Shown one piece after another: positions 42,802-53,015 of a stretch of DNA of 64,000 nucleotides (positions are counted from its first letter, which is position 1; the number at the start of each line of letters is the position of its first letter). Position numbers and translations under genes: made by a program. The notes under the pieces were generated by a model. It did not search any database, had not been told where the DNA came from, and was given only the letters and a program-made list of their open reading frames with translations. This stretch comes from Halalkaliarchaeum desulfuricum (GTDB lineage Archaea > Halobacteriota > Halobacteria > Halobacteriales > Haloferacaceae): contig NZ_CP025066.1 in NCBI RefSeq assembly GCF_002952775.1, positions 806,001 through 870,000 of the forward strand, written 5' to 3'.

Positions 42802-42873
42802 AAACGCGTCTGCGAGTTCGCCCCGAATAAGCCTTCCCGTTTTCCAGTCGCGCTTTCCGGGGACGAGAGCGCC

Positions 42874-43710
42874 TTATGGGCTGTCGGCGGCGTGTGCGTA
42901 GACGAACTCCCGCAGCAGCTTCCCGGCCAGGGCCGCCGCCTGGCCGTCGTCGCGATCGTTCACCTCGACGACGTCGAATCCATCGGATCGGGGCGCCACC
43001 GCGCGGACTGCGTCCCGCATTTCCCGGGGCGACAGCCCGAACGGCTCCATCGTTCCCGTCCCCGGCGCGTATCCGGGATCTGCGCCGTCGATGTCGACCG
43101 AGAGATACACTGAGTCGACGTCCGCGAGCCCGGTGTCTCCCGCGTTCGTCGCGGTGACCCACTCTCGGGTCGCCTCCGGCGGCACAACTGTGACGTCGTC
43201 CGCGTCGGCGCGCTCCCACTCCGCTTTTGAGCCGGTTCTGGCCCCGACGACGACGAGTCGGTCTGCGTGGCCCTCCTCCAGCACCCGGCGACAGACGCAC
43301 GCGTGACTCCACGGGTTGCCGGCGTATTCGTCACGCAGGTCCAGATGGGCGTCGAGAACGACGAGAACCTCCGGCTCGACGGCGGCGACGCCGGCATAAG
43401 TGATCGTGTGCTCCCCGCCTAACGTAAGCGGGACCGCGTCGTCCCAGACGACGTCCCGCAGCGTCCCCTCGAGGAACTCGAGATACTCGGGGACATCGGG
43501 CCACGCGTGCACGTCGCCCGCGTCGTGCACCGAAAGGTCGGTGAAAAACTGGTCCGTGCGGCGGTCGTAGTCGTCGTACGTCTCCGCGAACCGGCGGATC
43601 CGGTCCGGGCCGAACCGGGTTCCCGGCTGGAACGTCGTCGTCGCGTCCAGGGGCGCGCCGACGATCGCGTACGCCGCCGCCTCGCGGTCGGCCGACGCGC
43701 CGGGGAACAT
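42874..43710 (-). CDS. speB: Agmatinase (ureohydrolase family)
   Basis: 278-residue Mn-dependent ureohydrolase. The metal ligands are in GGEHTITYAG (H), LDAHLDLRDEYAGNPWSHACVCRRV (DAHLDLRD, H) and YLSVDIDGADPGYAPGTG (DIDGADP). The start ATG at 43710 shares its first base with the aIF5A stop (TAATG), so the two are translationally coupled. In Haloferax, an agmatinase-family enzyme next to aIF5A is needed for its deoxyhypusine modification through agmatine, so I infer that role here rather than simple agmatine catabolism. Confidence 0.92.
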   Translation of the reverse strand: MFPGASADREAAAYAIVGAPLDATTTFQPGTRFGPDRIRRFAETYDDYDRRTDQFFTDLSVHDAGDVHAWPDVPEYLEFLEGTLRDVVWDDAVPLTLGGEHTITYAGVAAVEPEVLVVLDAHLDLRDEYAGNPWSHACVCRRVLEEGHADRLVVVGARTGSKAEWERADADDVTVVPPEATREWVTATNAGDTGLADVDSVYLSVDIDGADPGYAPGTGTMEPFGLSPREMRDAVRAVAPRSDGFDVVEVNDRDDGQAAALAGKLLREFVYAHAADSP

Positions 43711-44087
43711 TATCCGACGATCTTCCGCTGGTCCTCGTACTCGAGGTACTCGATGGTGTCGTCCGAGGAGAACGACTCGTCTTCGGGCACCCGCATGGTG
43801 AACGTCTCGTAGGTGTCCAGGTCCATCACCTGGGCGTCGTTGCCGGACACCGAGACGACCTGCCCCTGTTTCCGCTCGATGATCGGTACCCACACCTTCG
43901 CGTCGACGGGCTGAGAGAGCGATCGCTTCTTGCCGTCGAAGACGCCGCGACCCTCGACTCGGGCCTTCGCGCTGCCGTGTTTGCCGGGCTTTGCGGTGCT
44001 GTAGGCGTTGATCTTGCAGGGTGTGTCGTCCATCATCACGTAGCTGCCTTCCTGGAGGTCGCGAACCTGCTTTTGCTCTTTCGGCAT
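43710..44087 (-). CDS. eif5a: Translation initiation factor aIF5A
   Basis: 125-residue elongation/initiation factor that relieves ribosome stalling at proline-rich sequences. The N-terminal SH3-like domain carries the modification loop [14 protein letters not shown], with the (deoxy)hypusine lysine at K36. The OB-fold domain runs from about 70 ([36 protein letters not shown]). It starts with an ATG at 44087, about 25 bp below a GTTTATACTGCC element on the minus strand. The downstream overlap with agmatinase ties the factor to its modification enzyme. Confidence 0.96.
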   Translation of the reverse strand: MPKEQKQVRDLQEGSYVMMDDTPCKINAYSTAKPGKHGSAKARVEGRGVFDGKKRSLSQPVDAKVWVPIIERKQGQVVSVSGNDAQVMDLDTYETFTMRVPEDESFSSDDTIEYLEYEDQRKIVG

Positions 44088-44152
44088 ACACCGTCGTTTT
44101 GCCGGCGGCAGTATAAACGGTTTGATCGCCGACGTGCGGCCCCTTCGTCCTC

Positions 44153-44182
44153 TTTCGGCGGGTTTCGGCGGGTTTCGGTGGG
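44153..44182. repeat. Three 10-bp tandem repeats at the 3' end of a membrane-protein gene
   Basis: TTTCGGCGGG at 44153-44162, TTTCGGCGGG at 44163-44172 and TTTCGGTGGG at 44173-44182. The last unit abuts the TAG of the gene at 44183. It is another case of slippage at a gene end. Confidence 0.85.
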
Positions 44183-44419
44183 CTAGAGTTCGGGCTCGTA
44201 CTCCTCGTCGTCGCCTTCGGGAAGCAAGTTGCCGGTACGGAGGTAGCTCGTCGCCATCAGCGCCAAAAAGCCAGCCGCGATCGCGACGATCGTTCGTTCG
44301 GGAAACTCCAGTCCGACGGCGTTGCCCGCGAGGTTCACGACGATCAGGGTGAGCGCGCCCGCCCCGAGCGCGATGGACTCCTCCGAGAGGTCGTCTAACC
44401 GGTCCGGGAGAACGCTCAT
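44183..44419 (-). CDS. Small two-helix membrane protein of unknown function
   Basis: 78-residue protein with two predicted transmembrane helices (about 18-38, [20 protein letters not shown]; and 44-61, [17 protein letters not shown]) and an acidic tail, [16 protein letters not shown] recognise no family beyond haloarchaeal small membrane proteins. Its ATG overlaps the TGA of the aminotransferase gene (ATGA), so it is co-translated with it. The aIF5A gene follows 95 bp later on the same strand. Confidence 0.7.
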   Translation of the reverse strand: MSVLPDRLDDLSEESIALGAGALTLIVVNLAGNAVGLEFPERTIVAIAAGFLALMATSYLRTGNLLPEGDDEEYEPEL

Positions 44420-45501
44420 CGGGACTCTCCCCGGTTCACGATCGCTTTCGAGACGTAAGAGAGGCCACGCTCCAGTTCGGACGTGGGGAGTCCGAACCCG
44501 ATTCGGAAGTAGTCGTCGTGGCCGAACAGGTCCCCGGGAGCGAGTACGACGCCCTCCTGCTCGACGACGGTTCGACAGAAATCGGTGCTCGACTCGAAGC
44601 CGTCGGGAACGGTGACGAAGCCGTTGACCCCGACCGGATCGTACCAGGACAGATCGTGACGGTCGATCCAGTCGGCGACGATCTCCCTGTTTTCGGCGGC
44701 GAGTTCGCGGTTCTCCTCCAGGATTTCCGTCTCGCGCCGTCCCGTCGCCTGTTTTGCGACGTGCTGGCCGAACAGCGACGGCGAGATGGTGGTGTAGTCC
44801 TTCCAGTTCCAGGCCGCCTCGATCACCGACCGGTCGCCGACGAGCCAGCCGAACCGCAGCCCGGCGAGTCCGTACGCCTTCGTGAGGCTCGTCGTCGACA
44901 GGCCATATTCGCCCATGCTCGCGACCGGCGGAAGCGGGTCCTCGGCGAGCAGCCGGTACACCTCGTCACACAGCAGATACGCGTCGTGGGCGGCGGCGGC
45001 GTCGTACAGTTGCTGGATGACCTCCTCGCCGTGATACCGCCCCGTTGGGTTGTTGGGGTTGTTCACGACGACGACCGCGGTGTCGTCGGTGATTGCCTCC
45101 CGGACTGCGTCGACGTCGAGGGTCCACTGCGGCGGCTCCAGGTCGACAGTCGTCACCGAACCGAACGCCTCCGGGACGGAGTACAGCGCCTGGTAGGTCG
45201 GTGTCACCACGACCGCGTGATCGCCGCCGTCGCCGCCCAGAAGCGAGAGGAACGAAAGGAAGTTCGCCTCCTGTGTCCCGCAGGTGAAAAGGACTTCCTC
45301 GGCCGAACGGTCGTAGCGTTCCCCCACCCGGGCACGGAATTCCGGATCGCCGTTCGTGGGGATCACGTACCCCAGTTCCCCCGGATCGAGATCGAACCTG
45401 GAGGCGTCCAGCGACCGGATCCCGCTTTCGGCGAGCATGATCTCGGCGTCGTGTTCGTACTCCGCGAACCAGCGTTCGAGGCCGAACGGGGCGATGTCCA
45501 T
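44416..45501 (-). CDS. Class I/II PLP-dependent aminotransferase
   Basis: 361-residue aminotransferase of fold type I (aspartate/tyrosine aminotransferase-like). NNPNNPTG (about 147-154) precedes [10 protein letters not shown], which holds the PLP-ring Asp and Tyr. [18 protein letters not shown] (near 207-224) contains the Schiff-base lysine. The C-terminal arginine of the family lies in FRIGFGLP. The substrate is not resolved by sequence. It is coupled to a two-helix membrane protein gene downstream. The upstream neighbour, 24 bp away, is the sensor kinase on the same strand. Confidence 0.9.
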   Translation of the reverse strand: MDIAPFGLERWFAEYEHDAEIMLAESGIRSLDASRFDLDPGELGYVIPTNGDPEFRARVGERYDRSAEEVLFTCGTQEANFLSFLSLLGGDGGDHAVVVTPTYQALYSVPEAFGSVTTVDLEPPQWTLDVDAVREAITDDTAVVVVNNPNNPTGRYHGEEVIQQLYDAAAAHDAYLLCDEVYRLLAEDPLPPVASMGEYGLSTTSLTKAYGLAGLRFGWLVGDRSVIEAAWNWKDYTTISPSLFGQHVAKQATGRRETEILEENRELAAENREIVADWIDRHDLSWYDPVGVNGFVTVPDGFESSTDFCRTVVEQEGVVLAPGDLFGHDDYFRIGFGLPTSELERGLSYVSKAIVNRGESR

Positions 45502-45525
45502 ACGGACGAGTGGATCGAGACGGTG

Positions 45526-47226
45526 TTAATTCGTTCGACAGTCGCTCCCGGAGGACCCCTGCCCGTCGGCGATCGGGAGCGCGAGGGTGACGACAGTGCC
45601 TCGTGGCTCGTTGTCCGCAAACGAGAGTTCGCCGGCCGAGAGCGACGCAGTCCACTTCACAAGCCACAGCCCGAGGCCGCTGCCGTGAACCAGATCCGTC
45701 TCCGTCCGGGTGTTCAGGATCTCCCGTTCCGGCTCCGGGATACCGGGACCGTCGTCGGCAACCCGGACGGAGACCAGTTCGCCGTCGGTCTCGATTCGGA
45801 CGGTCACCTGGGGGGACGGCCGATCGTGGTGTACGATCGTGTTCTCGATCAGTTCGGCGACAGCCAGCTCGAACAGCTCCTCGTCGACGACGTTCACGTG
45901 GACGCCGTGGTCGGTGCGATCCGGGAGTTCGGTCACGAACTCGGCGTTTTGATACGTCTCCCGGGCGTCGGAAACGGCGCGGTCGACAACTGCCGTCGCC
46001 GACGCATCCACCGCGCTGTCGCGTGCTTGAAGTGTTTGCTCGACGTGGCGCGCCTGCTCGGAGAATTCGACGACCCGTCTGGAGCTCTCGATTGCGGTTT
46101 CGACGTGTTCGGCGTCGCCATCGGACGTTTGTCGCTCCAGTTGCTCCAGGTGACCGAGGACGACGTTCAGTTCGTTGCGGACGTTGTGTCGGAGGATCCG
46201 GTTGAGAACGCTAATCCGCTGTTCGTGTTCGACGACATCGGTGATGTCCTGGAGATACACGATCCGCCCGATTTCGCGATCCCGCCCGTCGGTCAGTGGT
46301 GTCGACCGCGGCCGAAACCGGCGCTCGTTTCCTCCGCTTTCGACGACGAGTTCGCCGCCGTCGGAGACGACGTTCGACGACAGGAGGTCGTCGGCGGGCT
46401 GTCCGACCGCAATCCCATCGAAGATGCGTGCCGCGATCGGGTTGAAGTCCTTGATCTTGTCGTCGGGTCCGACGACGACCACGCCGTCCTCTAACTCTTC
46501 GACGAGCCGGTCCCGGGCGATCGGCCGGAGCGAAAACAGGTCGAAGTGAAACAGTGCCAGCGCGAACACCAGCCCGGAGACGGCCAGCGCGGTGGTGGTG
46601 AAATCGACCATCGGCTCAGGACCCATCCCGAAATTCATGGCGACGTTCGTCGCCAGCGGGACGAACGCTGCGACGAACAGCAACACCGCCTGCTTGCGAT
46701 AGACGGCGCCCGACCGGACGATCGAGATCCCGTACAGGAGGAGACCCAGAGCCGTTATCGCGTACAGGTAGCCGAGGCTAATCCAGTACAGGGGGCCAAA
46801 CTCCGGTACCAGAACCGACGCGCCGCCGACGGTTGCAATCGACAGCGATTGCCAGAAGAGGCCGTGATACGGGTTCGTCCACACCGCCGCGACTGTGATT
46901 GAGGGAACGACCGCGAGAAGCGTGTACGTCCGGCGTGATAGCCATCTCTCGTAGCCGGCGTACTGAGCCGCCACGAGGAGATACGCCACTGGCGCGAGGA
47001 CGGTTCCGGGATACCGAAGCCGATGCCAGAAGGCGACCTGCTCGACGGTAGAATAACCGAGCCCGACGCCGTGCGGGATGGCCCACGCTGCGGCCGCGAA
47101 CATCAATACCGAAAACGGCACGGCCATCGGGTCCGGTCGTTGCCGGAGCGCGGCGACACCGACCGCGAGCGCCACGACCGAGCCCCCGAACACGATGACC
47201 GCGAACGCCGAAACGGTCCATCCCAT
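45526..47226 (-). CDS. Membrane sensor histidine kinase (7TM-PAS-HisKA-HATPase)
   Basis: 566-residue kinase. About seven transmembrane helices cover the first 220 residues. A PAS domain (LEDGVVVVGPDDKIKDFNPIAARIFDG) follows. The dimerisation domain has the haloarchaeal HNVRNELN-type H box with H347. The ATPase domain has ENTIVHHD, ADDGPGIP and GSGLGLWLVKW. No receiver or response regulator is adjacent. A GTG two codons upstream (47232) is an alternative start. TTATAACAT on the minus strand near 47260 is the likely promoter. The signal sensed is unknown. Confidence 0.9.
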   Translation of the reverse strand: MGWTVSAFAVIVFGGSVVALAVGVAALRQRPDPMAVPFSVLMFAAAAWAIPHGVGLGYSTVEQVAFWHRLRYPGTVLAPVAYLLVAAQYAGYERWLSRRTYTLLAVVPSITVAAVWTNPYHGLFWQSLSIATVGGASVLVPEFGPLYWISLGYLYAITALGLLLYGISIVRSGAVYRKQAVLLFVAAFVPLATNVAMNFGMGPEPMVDFTTTALAVSGLVFALALFHFDLFSLRPIARDRLVEELEDGVVVVGPDDKIKDFNPIAARIFDGIAVGQPADDLLSSNVVSDGGELVVESGGNERRFRPRSTPLTDGRDREIGRIVYLQDITDVVEHEQRISVLNRILRHNVRNELNVVLGHLEQLERQTSDGDAEHVETAIESSRRVVEFSEQARHVEQTLQARDSAVDASATAVVDRAVSDARETYQNAEFVTELPDRTDHGVHVNVVDEELFELAVAELIENTIVHHDRPSPQVTVRIETDGELVSVRVADDGPGIPEPEREILNTRTETDLVHGSGLGLWLVKWTASLSAGELSFADNEPRGTVVTLALPIADGQGSSGSDCRTN

Positions 47227-47313
47227 CTGCACTGGGGTTTATTTCAGAAAGATATGTTATAATCGTTTTTGGCTTTCGTTTGACAGATACGTGTAGGCAC
47301 GCAGTTCCGGCGA

Positions 47314-47949
47314 CTACCGAGACCGCCGTGAAACCGCGGCGTCGACTTCGGGGAGGTACCGGTCGGGGACGTACTGGCGAACCGCCGCCGGGAGCAGATT
47401 CGCGACGACCGGCGCCAGTTCGGCGAGCGTCCGTCGCAGCAGCGTGTACGCGACCGCGACGGCGAGGGCAGCGATCACGACTCCCTGGAAAGGTGCCCCC
47501 ACGGCGTATATAAGTGGGAGCGCCAGCCCGACAGACAACAGGAGATCCTCCGGCGACCCGTCGTACCGGATCAACCGCCGGGGAGCGATCCATCGGCCCC
47601 GGAAGTGGTCGTAGACGGCCCGCGTCGAGTTCCCCTCCCAGGGTCGCAGTTCGAGCCCGCTTCCGAAGACGTCACTGACACAGTGCAAGGCAGCCCCCAG
47701 CAGGAACAGCGTCGCCGCGACAGTCGCCGCCGACGGGAAAACGAGCGCCGACAACGTCGCAGGAACGGCAGCGACACTGTAGTACACCGGGTAATGCAGC
47801 GTTTTCCGGTGACCGGCGTACATGTCTAGATCGGGGACGATCCCCCCGAGCAGCCCGGCCACGAGCCCGACGGGCGCAAGCTCCGGCGCGACCGCGAAAA
47901 GCGGCAGCGCCAGCGCCATCCCGGCGAGCGCGTGGGTCGGAAGCATCAT
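47314..47949 (-). CDS. YdjM-like membrane-bound metal-dependent hydrolase (DUF457 type)
   Basis: 211-residue polytopic protein. MLPTHALAGMALALPL at the N terminus and GGIVPDLDMYAGHRKTLHYP carry the conserved His/Asp residues of the YdjM/LexA-regulated membrane hydrolase family. LLGAALHCVSDVFGSGLELRPWEG is the second conserved block. Four to five helices are visible, then a soluble arginine-rich tail. It is predicted as an inner-membrane hydrolase by homology; the substrate is unknown. It is divergent from the membrane protein at 48081. Confidence 0.82.
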   Translation of the reverse strand: MMLPTHALAGMALALPLFAVAPELAPVGLVAGLLGGIVPDLDMYAGHRKTLHYPVYYSVAAVPATLSALVFPSAATVAATLFLLGAALHCVSDVFGSGLELRPWEGNSTRAVYDHFRGRWIAPRRLIRYDGSPEDLLLSVGLALPLIYAVGAPFQGVVIAALAVAVAYTLLRRTLAELAPVVANLLPAAVRQYVPDRYLPEVDAAVSRRSR

Positions 47950-48080
47950 ACTGTCGTATCTAAGGCGACACGTATTTATCAGTCTGTCGGGAACGGTTAT
48001 TGATCTCGCAGTATTTCGAGGCAGAAAAGACGGCCGCACACCCCTAACGATTAGGAAATCCCCCACGTCGTACTAGACGT

Positions 48081-49385
48081 ATGGCGACGACAGACAGGCT
48101 CGGGGGAACGCTACTGGAGAGCCGGCGCAATGCGGCTCTCTTTTGGGTACTCGTCGGCGTTCTGTCCGTCTTCGTCATCGAGCGGGTCGCGATCGCGGGG
48201 GACGTCCGAACGGCGGTGTTGGCGGCGGTTCTGCTCGTGATCGCTCTCGTTCCGCCGGTCGCGTTCCGAGATCCGACGGTGACGCTGCCGTGGGAGCTGG
48301 TCGGAATCGCCTGTCTGCCGCTCGTGTGGGAGTTCCTCGTCGGCGTGCCGTTCCGGACCGACGTCGTGCCCTACGTGGCCGTCGCCGTCGTCGCGCTGTT
48401 TCTCGCTGTCGAACTGCACGCGTTCACGCCGGTCCGGATGACCCACCGGTTCGCGATCGCGTTCGTGACGCTCTCGACGATGGCTGCCGCCGCGGTGTAC
48501 AACGTCGGCCAGTGGCTCTCCGACGTGCTGTTCGGGACCGCGTTCCTTCTGGACGGCCGCGATCCCGACGTCGTGAACGCGGTCGTGATGATCGAATTCA
48601 CCTACGCGACGGTCGCGGGGATACTCGCCGGGGTCGCGTTCGCGTTTTTCTTCGAGCGTCGGATCTCCCCCGCGAGCGAACGGACGTACGTTCCCCCGTA
48701 CGCGCCGGGAGAGGAACGCGAGCGACGGGCGGCCGTCGAGGGTAAAACGCTCGCCCGGCGGCTCCACCTGTCGGAACGAACACAGCGGCACCTGACCCGG
48801 GGAATGCAGATCGTCCTGGGGATCGTGCTCGCGTACGGGGTCTGGACGCTGCATTTGCCGACGATCGCTAACGCGACCGTCGCGCTGGTGATCACGTTCG
48901 TCCCGGCACTGCTCGAACGCGACCTCGAGCTGCCGATGGATCCCGGACTGGTGTTGTGGATCACGGTCGCAGTGTTCCTCCACGCGCTGGGATCGGCCGG
49001 ACTGTACGACGCAGTCGGGCCGTGGGATCACCTGACTCACGCCCTCTCTGCGTCGGTGGTCGCCGCCGCCGGCTACGCGGGGTTCCGGGCGATTCATCTC
49101 CACACCGACGCAGTGTACCTGCCGCCGAAGTTCATGGGACTGTTGATCGGGGTGTTCGTCCTCGCAGCGGGCGTCGTCTGGGAACTGCTCGAGTTCGCCA
49201 TCGACCAGTTCGCGATCCGGGCGGGCATTCCCGCCGTGCTCGCCCAACACGGGATCGGCGACACCATGATGGACCTGCTTTTCAACCTCGTCGGCGCGTT
49301 CGTCACGGCGGTCTGGGGGACGGTGTATCTCGCCGACGTGGCCGACTCGATGTCCGAGCGGTTCGAGGAGTGGGGGGAGAGGTAA
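48081..49385 (+). CDS. Polytopic membrane protein (DUF2238/YjdF-like C-terminal part)
   Basis: 434-residue membrane protein with about eleven helices. The C-terminal third includes YDAVGPWDHLTHALSASVVAAAGYAGFRA and LEFAIDQF..GIGDTMMDLLFNLVGAFV. Its WDxxxH and DTxxDLxxNxxGA patterns are seen in DUF2238/YjdF-type proteins. A cytoplasmic loop (about 200-240) is charged and Arg-rich. There is no assigned function. It starts with an ATG at 48081 and ends 54 bp before the receiver-kinase gene, which has its own TATA box. Confidence 0.8.
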   Translation: MATTDRLGGTLLESRRNAALFWVLVGVLSVFVIERVAIAGDVRTAVLAAVLLVIALVPPVAFRDPTVTLPWELVGIACLPLVWEFLVGVPFRTDVVPYVAVAVVALFLAVELHAFTPVRMTHRFAIAFVTLSTMAAAAVYNVGQWLSDVLFGTAFLLDGRDPDVVNAVVMIEFTYATVAGILAGVAFAFFFERRISPASERTYVPPYAPGEERERRAAVEGKTLARRLHLSERTQRHLTRGMQIVLGIVLAYGVWTLHLPTIANATVALVITFVPALLERDLELPMDPGLVLWITVAVFLHALGSAGLYDAVGPWDHLTHALSASVVAAAGYAGFRAIHLHTDAVYLPPKFMGLLIGVFVLAAGVVWELLEFAIDQFAIRAGIPAVLAQHGIGDTMMDLLFNLVGAFVTAVWGTVYLADVADSMSERFEEWGER

Positions 49386-49408
49386 CGAGGGTTGCACCGA
49401 GGGAATCC

Positions 49409-49416
49409 TTTTTAAG
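49409..49416 (+). promoter_or_regulatory. TATA box of the receiver-kinase gene
   Basis: CTTTTTAA-type run about 27 bp before the ATG at 49440, the spacing expected for a leaderless haloarchaeal mRNA. Confidence 0.55.
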
Positions 49417-49439
49417 CTGGCCGGGTGGAGTAGGGTGCA

Positions 49440-51881
49440 ATGGATGGGCCGATCCGGGTTCTCCACGTCGACGACGAACCCGACTTCGCCGAGGTGGCCG
49501 CCGAGTTTCTGCGACGGCGGGACGGACGGTTCGAGGTGACAGTCGAGACCGATCCCGTCGAGGCCCTCGAGCGACTCCCCGAAGAGAACGTCGACTGCGT
49601 CCTCTCGGATTACGAGATGCCGAACCTCGACGGGATCGAGTTCCTCGAGCGCATCCGCGAGCAGTATCCCGACTTGCCGTTCGTGCTGTACACCAGCGAG
49701 GGGAGCGAACAGATCGCGAGCGAAGCGATCTCGGCGGGCGTGACCGACTACCTCCAGAAGGAATCAGGGACCGGCCAGTACGCGATCCTCGCGAATCGGA
49801 TCGAAAATGCCGTCGAGCAGTACCGGGCACGTCGGATCCTCTCGGAACGCACCCGCCAGCTCGAGCGGCTCTACGGCAACCTCCCCGGGATGGTGTACCG
49901 GTGTGAAAACGAGCCGGGATGGCCGATGGAACACGTCGGCGGGGCCGTCGAGGAGCTCACGGGCTACGACGCGGCTGCGATCGAATCGGGCGAGGTGAAC
50001 TGGGGAGAGAACGTTCTTCACCCCGACGACCACGAGGAAACGTGGGAGGACATCCAGCAGGAACTCGAGGAGGGAGCGTCTTTCGAGACGACCTACCGGA
50101 TCGTGACGAAGGCGGGAGAAACGAAGTGGGTGTGGGAGCAGGGAACAGCCGTGTACGCCGACGACAGTGGCAGGGCAATCGACGGAGTGCACGTCAACGC
50201 CAATGACGTCGGCGACGGTAACGGCGACGGTAACGGCGACGGTAACGGCGACGGAACCGAGGACGGAACCAACGCCGAACTCCTCGTTCTCGAGGGGTTC
50301 ATCACCGACGTCACCGACCAGCGCGAACACGAACGCGAACTCCAACGTGCGTTCGACGAGTTAGAGGGGATCCTCGAGGGATTGAACGACGCGGTCTTCC
50401 TCCACGATCTGGACGGGGCGATGCTGTACGTGAACGAGGCTGCAGTGGATCGGCTGGGCTATTCCCGGGAGGAACTCCTGGAACTGTCACCCAGGGACTT
50501 CGCCGTCTCGGTAGACGACGACGAGTATCAGCGGCGGCTCGAGGAGCTCGAAACGGAGGGATCGCTGGTGTTCGAGACCGTCCATCTGACTGAAGACGGC
50601 GACCGGATCCCTGCCGAGATCAACGCCACGATCACGATGTATCGGGGCGAGCGGGCGGTGCTCAGCGTGGCACGGGACGTCACCGAACAGAAGCGGCAGG
50701 AGGCACAGCGACGGCGACGGAGCGCACGGATCACCGCACTTCACGACGTGGCGACCGAGATCGGCAGCAGCGAGACTCGGGAGGAAGTCTACGAACAGGT
50801 CGTGAACGCAGCCGAGGATATCCTCTCGTTCGACATCGCCATCGCCGACGCGGCCGAGGGTGACACGCTGGTTCCGATGGCCGTCTCCTCGGAGATTTCG
50901 ACGGATCAGTACTACGACGAGACCGACGTCGACGCCGACGACAACCTCGCGGCGAGAGCCTACCGAACGGGCGAGTCGTCGGTGGTCGAGGACCTCATGA
51001 AACGCGACGCCGCGCCCGCTGACACGGCGTTCCGTTCGGCGATCACGGTCCCGGTCGGTGATCACGGCGTCTTTCAGGCGGTCTCGACGGCCCCCGGCGC
51101 CTTCGACGACGACGACCTCGAGTTGGTCGAACTGCTGGTGGCACACGCCGCCTCCCGGCTCGAGCAACTCGACCGGACACAGCGTCTCCGGCGGCGAACC
51201 CAGCAGCTCAAGCGTCAAAACGAGCGGCTCGACGAGTTCGCCTCGATCGTCTCCCACGACCTCCGGAACCCCCTGAGCGTGGCCAGCGGCCGGCTCGAAC
51301 TCGCCCGCGAGGAGTGTGACAGCTCGCACCTCGAGGACGTCGTGCGGTCGCTCGATCGCAGCGAGGCGCTGATCGAAGATCTCCTCACCCTCGCCCGCAA
51401 GGGAACCGGAGTCGCCGAGGTCGAACCCGTCGATCTCCGGAAGATCGTCGAGGGGTGCTGGAACAACGTCGAGACCGACGATGTGACAGTGCAAATCGAG
51501 ACCGAACTCGTGGTTCGAGCCGACGAGAGTCGCCTCCGACAGCTGCTCGAGAACCTCTTTCGGAACAGCGTGGAGCACGGCTCCACGAGCAGTCGGACAG
51601 AGTCCGACGACGCCGGGAAAGCCGACCGGAACGTCACGGTTACCGTCGGCGACCTCGACGGCAGCGACGGCTTCTACGTCGAAGACGACGGGCCGGGGAT
51701 CCCCGAGGGAGAACACGAACAGGTGTTCGAAACCGGCTACACGACCGCCAGCGACGGGACCGGCCTCGGGCTGTCGATCGTCAAGCGCATCGCCGAGGCG
51801 CACGGCTGGGAGATCGCTGCGATCGCCGACGAAACCGGCGGAGCTCGCTTCGAGATCTCCGGCGTCGAGATCGCAGACTGA
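49440..51881 (+). CDS. Receiver-PAS-PAS-GAF hybrid histidine kinase
   Basis: 813-residue soluble kinase. The N-terminal receiver has the acidic pair D11/D12, phospho-acceptor D57 in LSDYEMPNLDG, T85 and K107. PAS 1 (about 140-280) has a PAC-like TKAGETKWVWEQG and is interrupted by a GNGDGNGDG stretch. PAS 2 is about 300-415 and GAF about 425-570. HisKA follows with H606 in SHDLRNPL, then an ATPase domain (RNSVEHG, DDGPGIP, GTGLGLSIVKR). Having the receiver at the front suggests it takes phosphate from another kinase and relays it. There are no membrane helices. Confidence 0.93.
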   Translation: MDGPIRVLHVDDEPDFAEVAAEFLRRRDGRFEVTVETDPVEALERLPEENVDCVLSDYEMPNLDGIEFLERIREQYPDLPFVLYTSEGSEQIASEAISAGVTDYLQKESGTGQYAILANRIENAVEQYRARRILSERTRQLERLYGNLPGMVYRCENEPGWPMEHVGGAVEELTGYDAAAIESGEVNWGENVLHPDDHEETWEDIQQELEEGASFETTYRIVTKAGETKWVWEQGTAVYADDSGRAIDGVHVNANDVGDGNGDGNGDGNGDGTEDGTNAELLVLEGFITDVTDQREHERELQRAFDELEGILEGLNDAVFLHDLDGAMLYVNEAAVDRLGYSREELLELSPRDFAVSVDDDEYQRRLEELETEGSLVFETVHLTEDGDRIPAEINATITMYRGERAVLSVARDVTEQKRQEAQRRRRSARITALHDVATEIGSSETREEVYEQVVNAAEDILSFDIAIADAAEGDTLVPMAVSSEISTDQYYDETDVDADDNLAARAYRTGESSVVEDLMKRDAAPADTAFRSAITVPVGDHGVFQAVSTAPGAFDDDDLELVELLVAHAASRLEQLDRTQRLRRRTQQLKRQNERLDEFASIVSHDLRNPLSVASGRLELAREECDSSHLEDVVRSLDRSEALIEDLLTLARKGTGVAEVEPVDLRKIVEGCWNNVETDDVTVQIETELVVRADESRLRQLLENLFRNSVEHGSTSSRTESDDAGKADRNVTVTVGDLDGSDGFYVEDDGPGIPEGEHEQVFETGYTTASDGTGLGLSIVKRIAEAHGWEIAAIADETGGARFEISGVEIAD
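50217..50252. repeat. In-frame 12-bp tandem repeat inside the kinase gene
   Basis: GGTAACGGCGAC three times exactly (50217-50228, 50229-50240, 50241-50252), flanked by degenerate units. It encodes GNGD repeats in a loop of the first PAS domain, so copy number could vary without breaking the frame. Confidence 0.85.
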
Positions 51882-51905
51882 GCCCCGGAAACGTTAGGCG
51901 CCTTC

Positions 51906-51921
51906 GCCCCCAAACGGGGGC
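51906..51921. terminator. Hairpin after the receiver-kinase gene
   Basis: GCCCCC-AAAC-GGGGGC, a perfect six-pair stem 25 bp past the kinase stop. It has no T-run behind it, so its role in ending transcription is tentative. It sits in a 129-bp gap before the MoxR gene. Confidence 0.4.
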
Positions 51922-52010
51922 ATGGAATGGTGTGACGTGACACGCGACCGCCCTCGTGACCTCTCGCAAGACATATCCGACGACAGCCGCGATGAAAGAT
52001 AGCCAATAGC

Positions 52011-52982
<972 letters not shown>

Positions 52983-53015
52983 TCCGATCCCCCGCCGACA
53001 GCGCAAACGACTGGA

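Noticed and set aside
44518-46494. 658-codon open frame on the plus strand
   Set aside because: Antisense of the aminotransferase and histidine kinase genes, both of which have clear motifs; the mirror frame has none.
51922-52002. 26-codon frame beginning MEWCDVTRD
   Set aside because: Too short to judge; no promoter element; probably a chance frame after the kinase hairpin.
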